Shown: positions 45,896 through 56,779, counted from the first letter of the stretch. The stretch is 64,000 nt of DNA from Periplaneta americana (GCF_040183065.1 NC_091132.1:156834102-156898101); one strand, 5' to 3'. Numbers and translations: made by a program. Notes: generated by a model from the letters alone, not told the origin.

Positions 45896-46577
45896 TGCTG
45901 CTGCTCTTCCTGCACAAAATCGGTAAACTTCTTCACTCTTTGATTTGGGGTTGAATGTCCATCAACTCTTTGTCAAACAGTAATCCAGTTCATGCAGTGG
46001 CAAAATCGGAAAACTAAAGAGTTCTTCAGAATTTCTCCAATTTCTAACTGTTTATTACATTCTGATACTAAGTTTAGCTTCCGTATTCATCGCCAACAAA
46101 ATTTCCCTAGGTGAAATCTACAACCTTTGATTTCAGTATCTTCCCCAGAGTTGAAATTACATTGTGTATAGCTTTTTCCAAGTCCACTATGTGCACATAC
46201 ATGGCTCGGACGCAACTAGTACTGTTACCTTTTCAATAGGGACTCTAGGGACTCAATTAGTGCTGTATCACCTTTAACAACTAGTAATCAATACTAAATT
46301 CCATATATTTATCTGACGGGACCCAACTTGTATAAACCTCATAAACTAATACGTTTAACATATAACTCATAACGGAATATAAAAATAAACCGTCGCTGGA
46401 ACATCTAATCCAAAAGCCACAAAAGTATTCTGAGACGAGAAAGGACTTGTGAAAAACTTCTATAATTGTGTAATATATTTGAGAAAAAGCGACGATTTAA
46501 ATAGAGTGAAAATATAATTTTGATCTTACGATGTTTGGGTGACGTATATACGTCCGTTGATGTGACATATTAATTAA
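45896..46577. other. unassigned DNA; left part of a direct repeat
   Basis: 46,524-46,578 (CTTACGATGTTTGGGTGACG...) recurs directly at 46,830-46,884. It contains the perfect palindrome GACGTATATACGTC. No gene seen. Confidence 0.5.
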
Positions 46578-46630
46578 TTAAATACTATTATAGTCACAAT
46601 CATGCCATGGTATGAAAGAAAAATTTCACA

Positions 46631-46701
46631 ACCTCGAGCGGGAATCGAACCTGCGACTTTTTGGTCTCCGGTCAGGCGCTCTACCACTGAGCTATCGAGT
46701 T
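46631..46701 (-). repeat. tRNA-like head, left arm
   Basis: 71 nt with acceptor-like AACTCGA/TCGAGGT, D arm GCTCAGTGGTAGAGC and T arm GCAGGTTCGATTCCCGC. The anticodon stem is poorly paired (the strand opposite CCTGA reads CCAAA), so this is a SINE head and not a working tRNA gene. Confidence 0.75.
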
Positions 46702-47002
46702 CGTCTCACGCCAAAGGCTCGGAATTATCCTTTCATACTGGCGACTCTGTTATAGAGTACTGTCCATACCGTCTGATCTTAGTCAGCACTGCTTATGGCT
46801 GGAAAGAAACTTTACAAATGTAATCTTCATCTTACGATGTTTGGGTGACGTATATACGTCCGTTGATGTGACATATTAATGAATTAATATGTCACATCAA
46901 CCCAGCCATAAGCAGTGCTGACTAAGATCAGACGCTATGGACAGTACTCTATAACAGAGTCGCCAGTATGAAAGGATAATTCCGAGCCCTTGGCGTGAAG
47001 CG

Positions 47003-47073
47003 AACTCGATAGCTCAGTGGTAGAGCGCCTGACCGGAGACCAGGAAGTCGCAGGTTCGATTTCCGCTCGAGGT
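47003..47073 (+). repeat. tRNA-like head, right arm
   Basis: Near-identical to 46,631-46,701 on the other strand. Anticodon stem CCTG/CAGG with an A-C mismatch below the loop; position 33 is not U. It is treated as SINE-derived. Confidence 0.75.
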
Positions 47074-47128
47074 TGTGAAATTTTTCTTTCATACCATGGC
47101 ATGATTATGACTATAATAGTATTTAATT

Positions 47129-48205
47129 CAGAGTGAAAATAAATTAACAGCTTCAGGGTAAGGTACTGAAAAAAAGAAAAAATGTAGGGCCTTCATAGGG
47201 ATTTTTGGAATATTTGTATTATACAGTGAAGTTGGTCAATCTCAATTGAACGGCTCTGTATTTTTTACCATGATCAATGATAACAGAGCCACTAATTATC
47301 TGTAATTGAAGCGTTTAGTTTCAAAATCAGATACATTACTGAAACATAATTTTTCAGTATGAAGGGAAAACGTTTGCAAGAAACCAAGATTTGCAACCAA
47401 TACTATTCTTTCATCATACAAATCCATGTGATGTATTTGGCTTTGGAGCATAACAGTAACAGTTGTAGAATCATATGAAGATATGAAATGTAACTTTAAC
47501 TCATTTTCGAAGAAGAAAAAAAGTGATGTATCTGATTTTGCAACTACACGTCTCAATTGCTATAATGCGACTACAATTGCTCATTTAACTGCAAGTTAAT
47601 ATTCGCTATCAATCGAGGCGTTCAAATAGCAATGACGTATGTGCCAACTGCATCAATTTTTTCTCTCAATATCTTCCCACACTGTCCTCTATCACCACAG
47701 CAGGAATTACTGGTCCATACGTCTTGTAAGAGGGTGAAAATTCTGTTCAAATATACATTATGTCGGTCTTTACAGTATTCTATGGAACGAGAATAGCACT
47801 GCCGTGTCTGTTCTATTTGGGCGAGGTACTTAAGTTTGCTCATCTTTATTACAGACGACGTTTAAAATAATGAAACAATAATTACATGATTCTTACATCT
47901 ATCATACCAGTAATTAAATTATTTTGCACTTATGGTACATTTTTTATGGTAACCATTAAATTTTCATCCAACTCATAGGGAGAAGTGTTTATTTCCGTAA
48001 CCTTGGATAGTATTAATTCCTTTGCAGTTATAGCATTTGTTATTATAATGTGTTCATGTGTTTAATATGCCCTTACACAATAAGGATTGCAAACACGATG
48101 TTTACTCTTTCCCGTAGGTCTATATGTTATTGATGCAGATTATTGTTTCTGCCTCAATAAAGGAAAGTAAAAACGGGATTCTCTAATCTGTCATGTGATC
48201 TCTTT
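47129..48205. other. unassigned DNA
   Basis: Frames at 47,296-47,556 and 47,622-47,843 on the minus strand have no signature. Nothing supported. Confidence 0.4.
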
Positions 48206-48329
48206 GGAATATGTATTATAGGTCTATGTCTTGCTCGTGTTAAATTTTACCGAACTTGGTTAACAGGTCGAAACATGTTAACCAAGTACGGTAAAATTTA
48301 ACACGAGCAAGACATATAATACATATTCC
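48206..48329. repeat. near-perfect hairpin-forming inverted repeat
   Basis: Arms of about 55-60 bp: GGAATATGTATTATAGGTCT... against ...AGACATATAATACATATTCC. Loop about 10 bp (GGTCGAAACA). The left arm has 4-5 extra bases. Confidence 0.88.
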
Positions 48330-48918
48330 GAAGTGATATTGTGTTAAAAGTTGTGTAATCAAGATGTATAGTGTGGTCTCTTTCTCAGTAAATGGACTTA
48401 AACCTGATGTTTATTCCTTCCAGTATCTGTTACCCTTCATTTGTATCTTATTATAACAGTAAGTTTTCTTTCAGTCTTCTCTTCCCTTACTCAGAAGTAC
48501 ATACGGTGTTTGTTTTCTTAGAGTTGCTTATAAATTAATAGAGTACGTTTGTAACAGTGTTAAATAGACCTAATAAGTGAAACAAGTGATGAATCATCTC
48601 GTACTAAGAAGCGCTCAACACAGAAATCAAAGTGTGAAACAAGTGTAGCAGGAAAACAAGCGAACTGTAGGCCTAAAAGAAAGCAGCGCAATGTATTCGG
48701 TTCTTTAGTCATAACAGTCCACAATCAACAAAACGATATTTACAGTGATTGGTTAATTGTTACCCTAATAATTAGGAATCATCTTCTCGCCATAAAGCTT
48801 ATTCAAACTGAATATAATCTTGACCTTATGCCATCTGTCAGACACTTGCAGTTTCTGTGACAAAGTTAAGTGCAAAATTCAAAATATCGATAAAGTCTGC
48901 AACAAATGAGTCTTTCAG
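48330..48918. other. unassigned DNA
   Basis: No coding or repeat signal. Confidence 0.4.
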
Positions 48919-49134
48919 AGCAGAAGTGGTGTAAGTAAATTTTGGGTAATGAGGTTTAAAGTAAAAATTCTGTAAAATACAGCGCAAAGTAGCAATTAAT
49001 ATGTCCTTCGTGCTATCCACTGACTACTAATAGTTTAAATAAATTGAATATTAATTGCTACTTTGCGCTGTATTTTACAGAAAGTTTACTTTAACCCTCA
49101 TTACCCATTTTTGACTTACACCACTTCTGCTGTG
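48919..49134. repeat. inverted repeat, about 84-bp arms
   Basis: GAGCAGAAGTGGTGTAAG...AGCAATTAAT (48,919-49,002) is mirrored by ATTAATTGCTAC...CCACTTCTGCTGTG (to 49,134), with a 47-bp centre. Several single-base differences between arms. Confidence 0.85.
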
Positions 49135-49492
49135 AACAGCACAAATGTTAAAACTTAAAGCAATTATAATGTTGCATGACAAAATAGTAACTGTCCAAAT
49201 GGCTGTGTTTATTAACTGTACATAACAACACTGAATAATCTGAGGCTTTGAACGAAATTGGGTTTAAATCCTGCTTCGTAAGATTAACTGGTAGCATTTT
49301 CGTTAGTTTCCCAATTGTAAGGTAAAACGTCAGATAAACTAATGGCGAATCCTAGACTCACCTCGACGACGGAATACTTCGCGGTTTATACAGCGTCATG
49401 TAATAAGCAATTATGTAACATGAAAGTGGAAAATGACAATGGCTAGTATTGTGAGAGTTATGTCTTCGCTTCCTCAACAGGACTGCCCAATA
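49135..49492. other. upstream region of the lipocalin gene
   Basis: Non-coding. A pyrimidine-rich stretch ending TTCCTCAACAG (to 49,480) could be a splice acceptor just before the favoured ATG at 49,493, implying a 5'UTR intron. An upstream in-frame ATG at 49,433 is the alternative start. No TATA box stands out. Confidence 0.45.
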
Positions 49493-49600
49493 ATGAATGT
49501 TCTGCTGTCCACATTATTGCTGTCTTTTTCTGCTGGGACGGCGCTAGCTTACATGTGTGACGTAGGCAAAGTGCTGGTGAAAGAAGTGGATCCAAATGAC
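49493..49600 (+). CDS. lipocalin exon 1 (signal peptide)
   Basis: Ends ...GATCCAAATGAC before GTGAGTGAAG; phase 0. Start chosen at 49,493 because it begins the hydrophobic signal sequence; ATGs at 49,433, 49,439 and 49,460 are in the same frame. Confidence 0.8.
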
Positions 49601-52600
49601 GTGAGTGAAGGCATTTAAAGTAATGCTCATGTACTGTCCAAATTTCACGAGAGGGTCCCTGCGAGGGGAGTATGGTTCTTGCGGGGTAAGAGGAGACCAG
49701 TAACTCAGCGTTCTTGAACGACAGGTGGTTAGGAGTGGTGTCATTGGCCGGCTCGTACAAGCAAGGCTCAGTCAATGGACGGCCGATTCCGAGTCGGGGA
49801 TAGGTTATAAGAGTGGGGGAAAAACTCGCATTCCTTGCTCGGATCTTCTCGTGAAATGCGGAGTGTACTTTCAGTCATGCATTAGTATCTCCACTGGTGT
49901 GCAATCAGTGTGGCGTGCTTCTGATAACAGCTGTCTGTGCAGTTCCTGCAGGGGCCGTGGCTTGCCGTGCTGCTGAGGCCCAGCTACTTCCCAGAAAGGT
50001 ACCCCTGCTGGCACTACGACAGCACGCTGATCAAGAAGGATGAAGCCGACATCAAAACCAGCGTTCGAGACGCCAAGTGAGATCAAAGACAAACACGCGC
50101 GTTAAAATAACAGAAACACACGAGTTCCTAACACAAACACGAAGTAAAACACACACTCGCACACAAACACGTCCACCAGCATACTCAAAACACGCATAGT
50201 CACGTGTAAAAAATCATGCGTTCCGCAACACAGTAACGCTCACATAACCGTAGCACACAGAAACTCACTCGTATCCGCAACACATACAACACTAGTATAT
50301 TTCTAATAGAGTAAGGCCCGTAACACATTTGCAGAGTTTTCGCCAGCGAGAAATGTGTTTCGAGAAAATTAAAAAATTAATAACATGGATTCAAATGGAC
50401 GTCCACACACTGGAAGAGATTCTCGCTGAAGACAAAAACCTCGCGCGAGTTTCTCGCTGGAATCGGTAGCTCAGCGAATTTTCTTGACACATTTATCAGA
50501 GATGTTTGACATTTATACTCTTTATGATGATTGAATGTAGAAAAAATATCACAGGTGGCGATGAATTGTATTGTTTTTATTTGAAAATCAGGAAAAATGG
50601 ATGATAATTGCAGTCAGAAACTTATCGTACTTGTACGATGTCAGCTGTAAGCCTATTTATATGATACACGGGATGAAAACTATAAAAACACGAAACTTAA
50701 AGAAGAAATCTGGAGACAAATATCAGATTATCTGAAAATAAATAGGGTTATACTTTATTTTGATGAGATTTAATAGTAATGATTAAACATTTGAAATAAT
50801 GTATCTATATGTCTTAACAGTTTACGTAATTTTAATCAGAATATAGCAAAGAATTCTCTTTCATATCATGAATAGGAAAAAACTGTGGTCCATTGAACCT
50901 GAAATAACGCCTAAACGCACCATAATTCAAATCGAAACCAGTGTCCAAAACTCGCCCTTATTTTCGTAAGATGCAATGAGATTTTCAGATATTTCTGGCT
51001 TTAATCTTAGGCCTACATCTTCTTTTCATAAACAAAATATGTTCATGTAACTCCATTTCCTCATCATCTGAATACTCAGATTCAACAAAGCGTTCGTACG
51101 TAATTTGTGAAGTACGACAATATATTTACAGGTTATATATTTAAGTACGAAAATATACGTAAATACATAACCTATAATATTTCCCCGAACGAATGATTAC
51201 TATAATCAGAAAAAATGCTTTCTGCATGAAAGCAGTGCACAGATGATCATAGCGAGGTGTAATCTGTGACAGCGAGAATTCGCCAAGTGTGTGGAGAAAG
51301 GCTCTTCGCCTCTTTCTCGCAACACATTTCTCGCTAGCGAAAACTCTTCAAGTGCGTTACGGGCTTAACACTGCCGTTTCCCCGACGTGATACCGCTGAA
51401 CTATGGGTATTGCAGTGTAATCAACTACAAGTCCCTTGAAGCTAGATAGTCCTGGAATTGTTCAGTGTAGAGTGGGGAGCAACGGGCGGTAATTCCCGTG
51501 GTAGGGACATAAAACTGCGACACGCCTCTGGTGTACGACTTGCCATTAGGTATGTAATGTCCCGTTTGAAGTGTAACGTGCGTGAGGTGGATTGCTTGGT
51601 ATCGGGATGTGGAGGGGTCCTCATAGCCGGCACAGACCGCGAAGAATTTTTTAGACGTCCTTTTCTTTCGCCCCACGGTGGCAGGCTGACACCGACGGCT
51701 CCATAGGTGGGAGGACAATTTGAATTTTCTGGCGTTCTGCTCCCCCTGCCTTAGAAAAAAATGATAAAAAACATAAGACAGTAATAGACACGACTGGTGA
51801 TCACATGAAGAAGTTTGCAATGGAATCGGACCCTGAGAAAGTAACAGTTAATGTGCCGCCTCCAAAGTTTATTAGTATCACCTTGGACGCAACAGAAAAG
51901 AGTATGAAAAACATAAGACGCCCACTCGACGGACTCGTTGGGAAGGTCAACAATGCAACTCGACTACGCAACAGTAGTCTCTTCATCGAGACTATAGGCT
52001 ATCTCAAAGAAAAGAGTGAGACGCTGTTGAAAGCGAAGTTGATAGGGTCTTACCGTATTAAAGTCGAACGGCACTCTTCGCTGAACACCACGCGGGGAGT
52101 AGTGCATACGGATTCTCTAGACTGTGTGTCTGATGAAGACATCCAATTAGAACTGGCGGAGCATCCATGTCCAAGTCTTACAGTTTATTGCGTAACCGGG
52201 CCGGACAGACTGTTCCCCTGAGCACTGTCTTTTCAATCTTCGAAAAGCCTGTCCTACCAGAATACATCTTTGTCGGGTACGAGCGTGTCCCAGTTTGTGC
52301 GTATATGCCGAACCCAAAGCGGTATTTTAGCTGCCAACGGTTCGGACATACGCAGAAACGTTGCACAAACAATATCTTATGTGCAAAGTGCGGCAATGGT
52401 GACCATGGGGATTCCCCATGTCCCAACGCCGAGCACTGTGTGAATTTTTCTGGAGACCACACTTCTAGTTCGAAAAATTGTCCAAAGTATATACTGGAGA
52501 AGACGATTCAAGAGCTTCTAGTCCGTGAAGATATTACGTTTTTCGAGGCGCGTAAGCGTATTTTAGATAAAGAAAGAAGGCAATGGAAAAGTCCTGTTCG

Positions 52601-54284
52601 CCTGTACTACAGAAGGCAACAGAGGAAATTGATGCCACCAAGCAAACTCCATCTCTTGCAGAGATACCTGGGAAGCGAATTAAGATCGCTACCCAGACTT
52701 ACAGTATGTAGACCCTGCCACTCAGACTGCTGAGTCAGACGACACGTGTGGCCTTGACATCAAGCCTTACGTCCCTAAGAAAATCGCTGCTGTGACAGCA
52801 GAGAAAGATTGTAGGCCTGGACGAGTGGATTTTCCTGCTAGGAACCTGGATCTTAGTGTAGTCAGCCGGTGTTGGTTTGGTAATGTGCCTAGCTTGAGGG
52901 CTAGCGGAAACTTCATAGTCCCCTCTCGAAATTGAATTCTATAAAACCCAGTTCAATGGTGAATTTAAGTGAAGTCTTGAAAACACGAATAGAAATGTAG
53001 TTTACGTATAAAGACCAAACCGCATGGAAGAATATAGGCCGTAAGATCTATAGAACAGGATCTTCAGGCTAAAAATCTAAAGGTTGATGATGATTGATGA
53101 TGTTGATGATGATGATGATTACAGTGATGATGGTAATACTATTGGCAGTAGTGTAGCGTACTCACCCAGCTGCCTCTGAGAAATGAATTCTTTTAATATA
53201 CAAAAGGAAGCGTCGATGACAGTTGCTATCTAGTTTGAACCATTTTAATACGCTTTGAATAGGAATGCCGTTTGTTGCTTGTTTCAGGTCTGGGAACTTA
53301 TTCAATATGACGGGAAAAGCCTACATCGAAAATGGGAACATCTTGAACATCATTTTCGAAGGAAACGGTGAGTGTGACATTATACAAAGATCGTGCTTTT
53401 GGACTTTGGCGAAACTGCTTATGAAAATGTTACGGTAAATCAAACCATTTTCCCCCTTAAGAAATGTAAGGAGATAAACTATCAGCCGGGAAATAAAATT
53501 TCTTAAAAATATATAATAAATTCACAAGAACAAATACAGCAACATTTTAAATGTCCAAATTATAAGATAACCAGTGTACGCCTGGAAACAGGTTTCGCTT
53601 AGCACGTGTGGACAAGTAACGGCCCGCTTAGCGGTGATTCAGAGCGTAAGAGGTCGGCAGTCAGATGTAATTTATCAGCTTAGCTCGCCCACCATCCTCT
53701 AATGCACATTTCACATGTTTCTTTACATATATATATATATTAGATACGCGCTGTATTTCGTCTCTATCGATATAATTGAACCCTACACATCTACTTCATT
53801 CAATTTATGAGCGACCGATGTCATTACGTTAGGTTTTAGTTTGAACAACTTCATCGTTTTTGAATACGATGTCTTGGGTACATTTGACTGTATAACTTTT
53901 GTTAATTAATCCCTGGACGATTGTTCTACTTTATAGCCTATATCATCGAATGTTTCGATAGTTGGGACGCGATTTATGCAACTTTTTTTTTTTAAACTGA
54001 GCTGGCATCTCTCACTTTCCGCCTCTTGTACCAGTCATACAGTCGCTGGTTATGTTTACATTGTGACTTTGCTTAGAAATATAGCATCGGGACACTTTTT
54101 ATACGATTTCTTTATAGTATAGCTAGACCTATAAGAATTTTGAATTGCAGAAATCCTATATATCCATTTGAGTACATTTTCAGGAGGCACAAAAATCTGA
54201 TTATCTTCGGTCGCATTTGGTATTTTGAAGTGACAATTTTCTACTGAAGCATAGCAGTAAGTTCCAGTGTTTAATATGCATGAA

Positions 54285-54345
<61 letters not shown>

Positions 54346-56755
54346 ACAGGTGTGAAGTAACGGTCAGCGCGTCTGGCTGCGAAACCAGGTGGCCCGGTTC
54401 GAATCTCGATCGGGACAAGTTACCTGGATGAGGTTTTTTCCGGGGTTTTCCCTCAACCCAATACGAGCAAATGCTGGGTAACTTTCGGTGCTGGACCCCG
54501 GACTCATTTCACCGGCATTATCACCTTCATATCATTCAGACGCTAAATAACCTAGATGTTGATACAGCGTCGTAAAATAACCCAATATATATATATATAT
54601 ATATATCCATGGCGCTACACCCTTTGCAGGGCCAAGAGCGACCAGCCGGCTGCTGGCCTCACGTCCACATGCCGAAGCAGAGGTGGACGATCATCCAACC
54701 AGAAGGGAGGTATCGTGTGATTTTACGTCTTTTGTCAGGGGTTCGCTGGGGTGCAGACCGCATAGTACTTTTACGTCTTTATCGTGCTCTTATCCGGTCA
54801 AAGTTGGATTATGGCTGTTTTATCTATGGCTCAGCAAATAAATCCAAGTTACGTATCTTAGACACTATCCATCATCATGGAATACGACTCGCTACAGTGG
54901 CCTTCCGAATGAGTCGGCGAGAGAGCCTGTATTGCGAAGCGGGGGAACCATCACTGTATCGGCGACATAATGTCTTGTTGTGGTCGTATGCTGTTACGCT
55001 CCGCTCACAGCCAGAGCACAATTCTTACGACTCCTTTTACCATCTGTCTCCTTACAACCGATACAGTGAAAATCCACGGAAACTTCGTCCAGCGGGTGTG
55101 CCGTCTCGTGAACTGCTGTCCGAGCTCGACATCCGCCTGCCAACAGTTCGCACACTGGAATATATTACCACTCCACCATGGACTATGCGACGACCAATGT
55201 TTGACGTAAGACTGAGCCGATGTTTTAAGAATTTTACACCACCTTTTGTTTACAGACTTCGTTTCAGTGAACTTTTATTACACTTTCCAAATTATGCATT
55301 AGTTTTTACTGACGGATCCCAAATAAATGATTGTGATGGTTGTTCCTTTGTTGCAAATGGACATATATTGAAATATTAATTGAGCCGTACACTAGTGTTT
55401 TTACCGCAGAACTACATGCATTTTATGAAGATTTATTGTTTTTAATTAGACAACCCCGGTGCAGATTCCTTATCTGCTTCGACTCTTTAAGCGCATTCTA
55501 CCCCTTCTGCGTTGGAATTCTGATGATCCGCTTGTGTTGAGAACCCACGAACTTTTCCACACTCTCCTAACCTCTGATTATGAGAATGGAGTAGTGTGGA
55601 CTCCGGATAATGTTGGCATTCCTGGAAACGCAGCGGATGCTGCAGCAAGGGACGGTGCTATCAATGGGTCTGAGGTGTATTGGCGTGAGATGTGACAAGA
55701 TATTAAAAATAACCAGAAACATATGTTATGGTGGCAATGGGAATGAGAACGGTCTGCACAAAACGGAAATAAATTACGGAAAATAAAGAATACTGTTCGC
55801 GTTTGGGATTTGTCCACAAGAGCGTCACGACACGAAGAAGTTTTACTCACCAGGTTGAGGATTGGCCACTGTCATCTGACGCATGGCCATCTTCTAAGTG
55901 GCGAGCCCCAGCCGGACTGTGATATATGCTATGTTCCACTTACGGTGGAACATTTTTTATTACAGTGTGGAAAATACGACCGTGTCCGTCAGCAGTATGG
56001 AATTCGGCCGACTCTACGTGACGCTCTTGGAAGTAATTTTAATTGGACAAGTGCAGTTCTGAGATGTTTATCGAATGCAGGACTTGACAGGGTGGTTTAG
56101 TTTTTTTTATTGATCCCTTTTACTTATCCTCCGGACTCTTTACATCCGGAGGTTACATTCCTTGTTTTATACGTATAAGTTTTTTAACCCACTTGACCTT
56201 TGGACCTTTTACATCCGACCATTTTAGAAATGCGCCAGATAATTTATTTCTGGTGGAATATGTTTTATTATTTTATTGTTTCTTTTTAAATAGCAGCAAA
56301 GTTCTGTGAACTACTCACTCTTATGTTTTTCTTATGCATAACCCTTTTGAAACTGCATTTGTTTGCCTCGTTTTAACCGTGACAACGCTTTTTAGTTCTT
56401 TTAATCATTGAGATTATTGCATTGTGTCTCTGTTTTGTGAGGAATTTTAGAAAAGTTACTAAATAGCCATAGTAGCTGACTCGCCCTTTTTAAACCCCAC
56501 TAACTCCAGTCATCTGTCAGTACATGTATGGAAATTACTCTGTTAAGGGGGCTGTCAAGTAATTGATGTCTGTGTGCAGCATTCACATTGCGAGAGTCAA
56601 TAGTTACATGTTTAAGTAGTTATAGTGTACACTTCTGACTTATTGTTTTGGTCTGCCCGTAGGAGACTTCTCTGATCGATACCAAGTTTTGGTGTGGAAT
56701 CCCAAGTTGCAGTACCACATTGCGGGGGCTTGTCCGGATTCCGTGAACAACGAAG
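49493..56755 (+). CDS. secreted lipocalin, Bla g 4/Per a 4-like (four exons, 3' end not found)
   Basis: Exons 49,493-49,600, 49,943-50,076, 53,288-53,367 and 56,663-56,755, all with GT...AG borders and matching phases (0, 2, 1, then open at phase 1). The product starts MNVLLSTLLLSFSAGTALA, a signal peptide with a likely cut after ALA, then YMCDVGKVLVKEVDPND. Exon 2 opens FLQGPW, the lipocalin GxW motif at the barrel entrance, and has RYPCWHYD, whose Cys suits the usual disulphide. Exon 3 gives the strand text MTGKAYIENGNILNIIFEGN and exon 4 RYQVLVWNPKLQYHIAGACP. This order and spacing follow the cockroach allergen-type lipocalins, small extracellular carriers of hydrophobic ligands; ligand unknown. 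The TDY motif is replaced by NPKLQY. Introns hold transposons. Remaining strands and C-terminal helix should lie beyond, but I find no further exon in the window. Lipocalin fold quite sure; the allergen-group link is inference. Confidence 0.82.
49943..50076 (+). CDS. lipocalin exon 2 (GxW motif)
   Basis: Acceptor CTGTCTGTGCAG, donor GTGAGATC; 134 bp, phase 0 in and 2 out. An alternative acceptor 8 bp downstream (CAG at 49,948-49,950) would drop FLQ. Confidence 0.85.
50315..51365 (+). mobile_element. Harbinger-like element with MADF-domain relic, in lipocalin intron 2
   Basis: 1,051 bp with inverted ends of about 55 bp: GGCCCGTAACACATTTGCAG at left and, inverted from the right, AGCCCGTAACGCACTTGAAG. 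It is flanked by TAA on both sides (50,312-50,314; 51,366-51,368). The 3-bp TAA duplication is typical of PIF/Harbinger. The inside at about 50,600-50,750 reads AYLYDTRDENYKNTKLKEEI and WRQISDYL, a MADF (Myb-like) DNA-binding segment as in the second protein of Harbinger elements, with a stop just before it. No nuclease gene, so non-autonomous. Confidence 0.75.
51369..52820 (+). mobile_element. I-clade-like LINE, copy 10 (5'UTR end and ORF1), in lipocalin intron 2
   Basis: Matches 31,575-32,940 of copy 7; starts in the 5'UTR immediately after the Harbinger-like element and stops in ORF1 before the RS-rich tail. Same strand as the lipocalin gene. Confidence 0.82.
51805..52733 (+). pseudogene. 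LINE ORF1, copy 10, frameshifted
   Basis: MKKFAMESDPEKVTVNVPPP (51,805) through ELAEHPCPSLTVYC (52,221), then the other frame from 52,167: TVPLSTVFSIFEKPVLPEYI, knuckles YFSCQRFGHTQKRC (first Cys again Tyr), CAKCGNGDHGDSPC and a third changed to VNFSGDHTSSSKNC (Cys to Phe). A small deletion removes the FYV of FYVRRALDG near 51,920. Continues to about 52,733 before another shift. Confidence 0.83.
52821..53130 (+). repeat. unclassified retroelement tail ending in (GAT)n
   Basis: Sequence unrelated to the LINE begins at 52,821 and ends ATCTAAAGGTTGATGATGAT plus further GAT/GATT units (53,085-53,130). A simple-repeat 3' end suggests a non-LTR element or SINE; family unknown. Confidence 0.5.
53288..53367 (+). 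CDS. lipocalin exon 3
   Basis: Acceptor TTGCTTGTTTCAG, donor GTGAGTGT; 80 bp, completes the split Lys codon of exon 2 and leaves phase 1. Confidence 0.85.
53368..54341. other. lipocalin intron 3, left part
   Basis: No exon or repeat recognised apart from short (TA)n at 53,728 and a 49-bp (AT)n tract at 54,293-54,341. Confidence 0.5.
54342..54585 (+). repeat. tRNA-derived SINE (family A) inserted in (TA)n
   Basis: Same family as 5,042-5,303: head AGTAACGGTCAGCGCG and GGTTCGAATC, body, end CGTCGTAAAATAACCCAA. TA repeats on both sides (54,293-54,341 and 54,586-54,606) act as target duplication. In lipocalin intron 3. Confidence 0.87.
54607..54716 (+). repeat. dispersed repeat fragment
   Basis: CCATGGCGCTACACCCTTTG ... 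GATCATCCAACCAGAAGGGA. GC-rich, non-LINE sequence joined directly to LINE copy 11. I believe it is a common arthropod dispersed repeat but cannot verify that here. Confidence 0.45.
54609..55379 (+). pseudogene. 256-codon open frame: repeat-derived start fused to LINE ORF2
   Basis: The longest open frame of the window. Codons 1-37 (MALHPLQGQERPAGCW...) come from the dispersed repeat at 54,607-54,716. From RLLSGVRWGADR onward it is LINE ORF2, RT thumb to first RNase H block, ending HILKY before a stop. It lies in sense orientation in a lipocalin intron. There is no sign of selection or of its own promoter; length reflects recent insertion. Confidence 0.7.
54717..56505 (+). mobile_element. I-clade-like LINE, copy 11 (RT thumb to 3' end), in lipocalin intron 3
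   Basis: The best preserved ORF2 C-terminal half. The frame open from 54,609 to 55,379 covers the RT thumb (RSKLDYGCFIYGSANKSKLR) and the first RNase H block FTDGSQINDCDGCSFVANG. Later RNase H (VWTPDNVGIPGNAADAAARD, 55,595-55,655) has Glu of GNEAAD missing. C-terminal part CDICYVPLTVEHFLLQC ends at 56,100. The stem-loop 5' strand is destroyed (AAAAGTTACT) while the loop and 3' strand remain. Confidence 0.84.
56663..56755 (+). CDS. lipocalin exon 4
   Basis: Acceptor GTCTGCCCGTAG, donor GTGAGTAA; 93 bp coding GDFSDRYQVLVWNPK...ACPDSVNNE, phase 1 at the end. Confidence 0.83.
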
Positions 56756-56779
56756 GTGAGTAACCGGCATAGATTCCAG

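Larger units (their letters stand above)
46578..47128. repeat. inverted repeat of two tRNA-headed SINE copies
   Basis: Arms of about 225 bp (46,578-46,802 and 46,902-47,128) with a roughly 99-bp centre that itself holds a small hairpin (46,865-46,901). Each arm has a tRNA-like head. Confidence 0.85.

Noticed and set aside
46631..47073. A divergent pair of tRNA genes
   Set aside because: Anticodon stems do not pair well, U33 is absent, and both lie in longer SINE-like arms.
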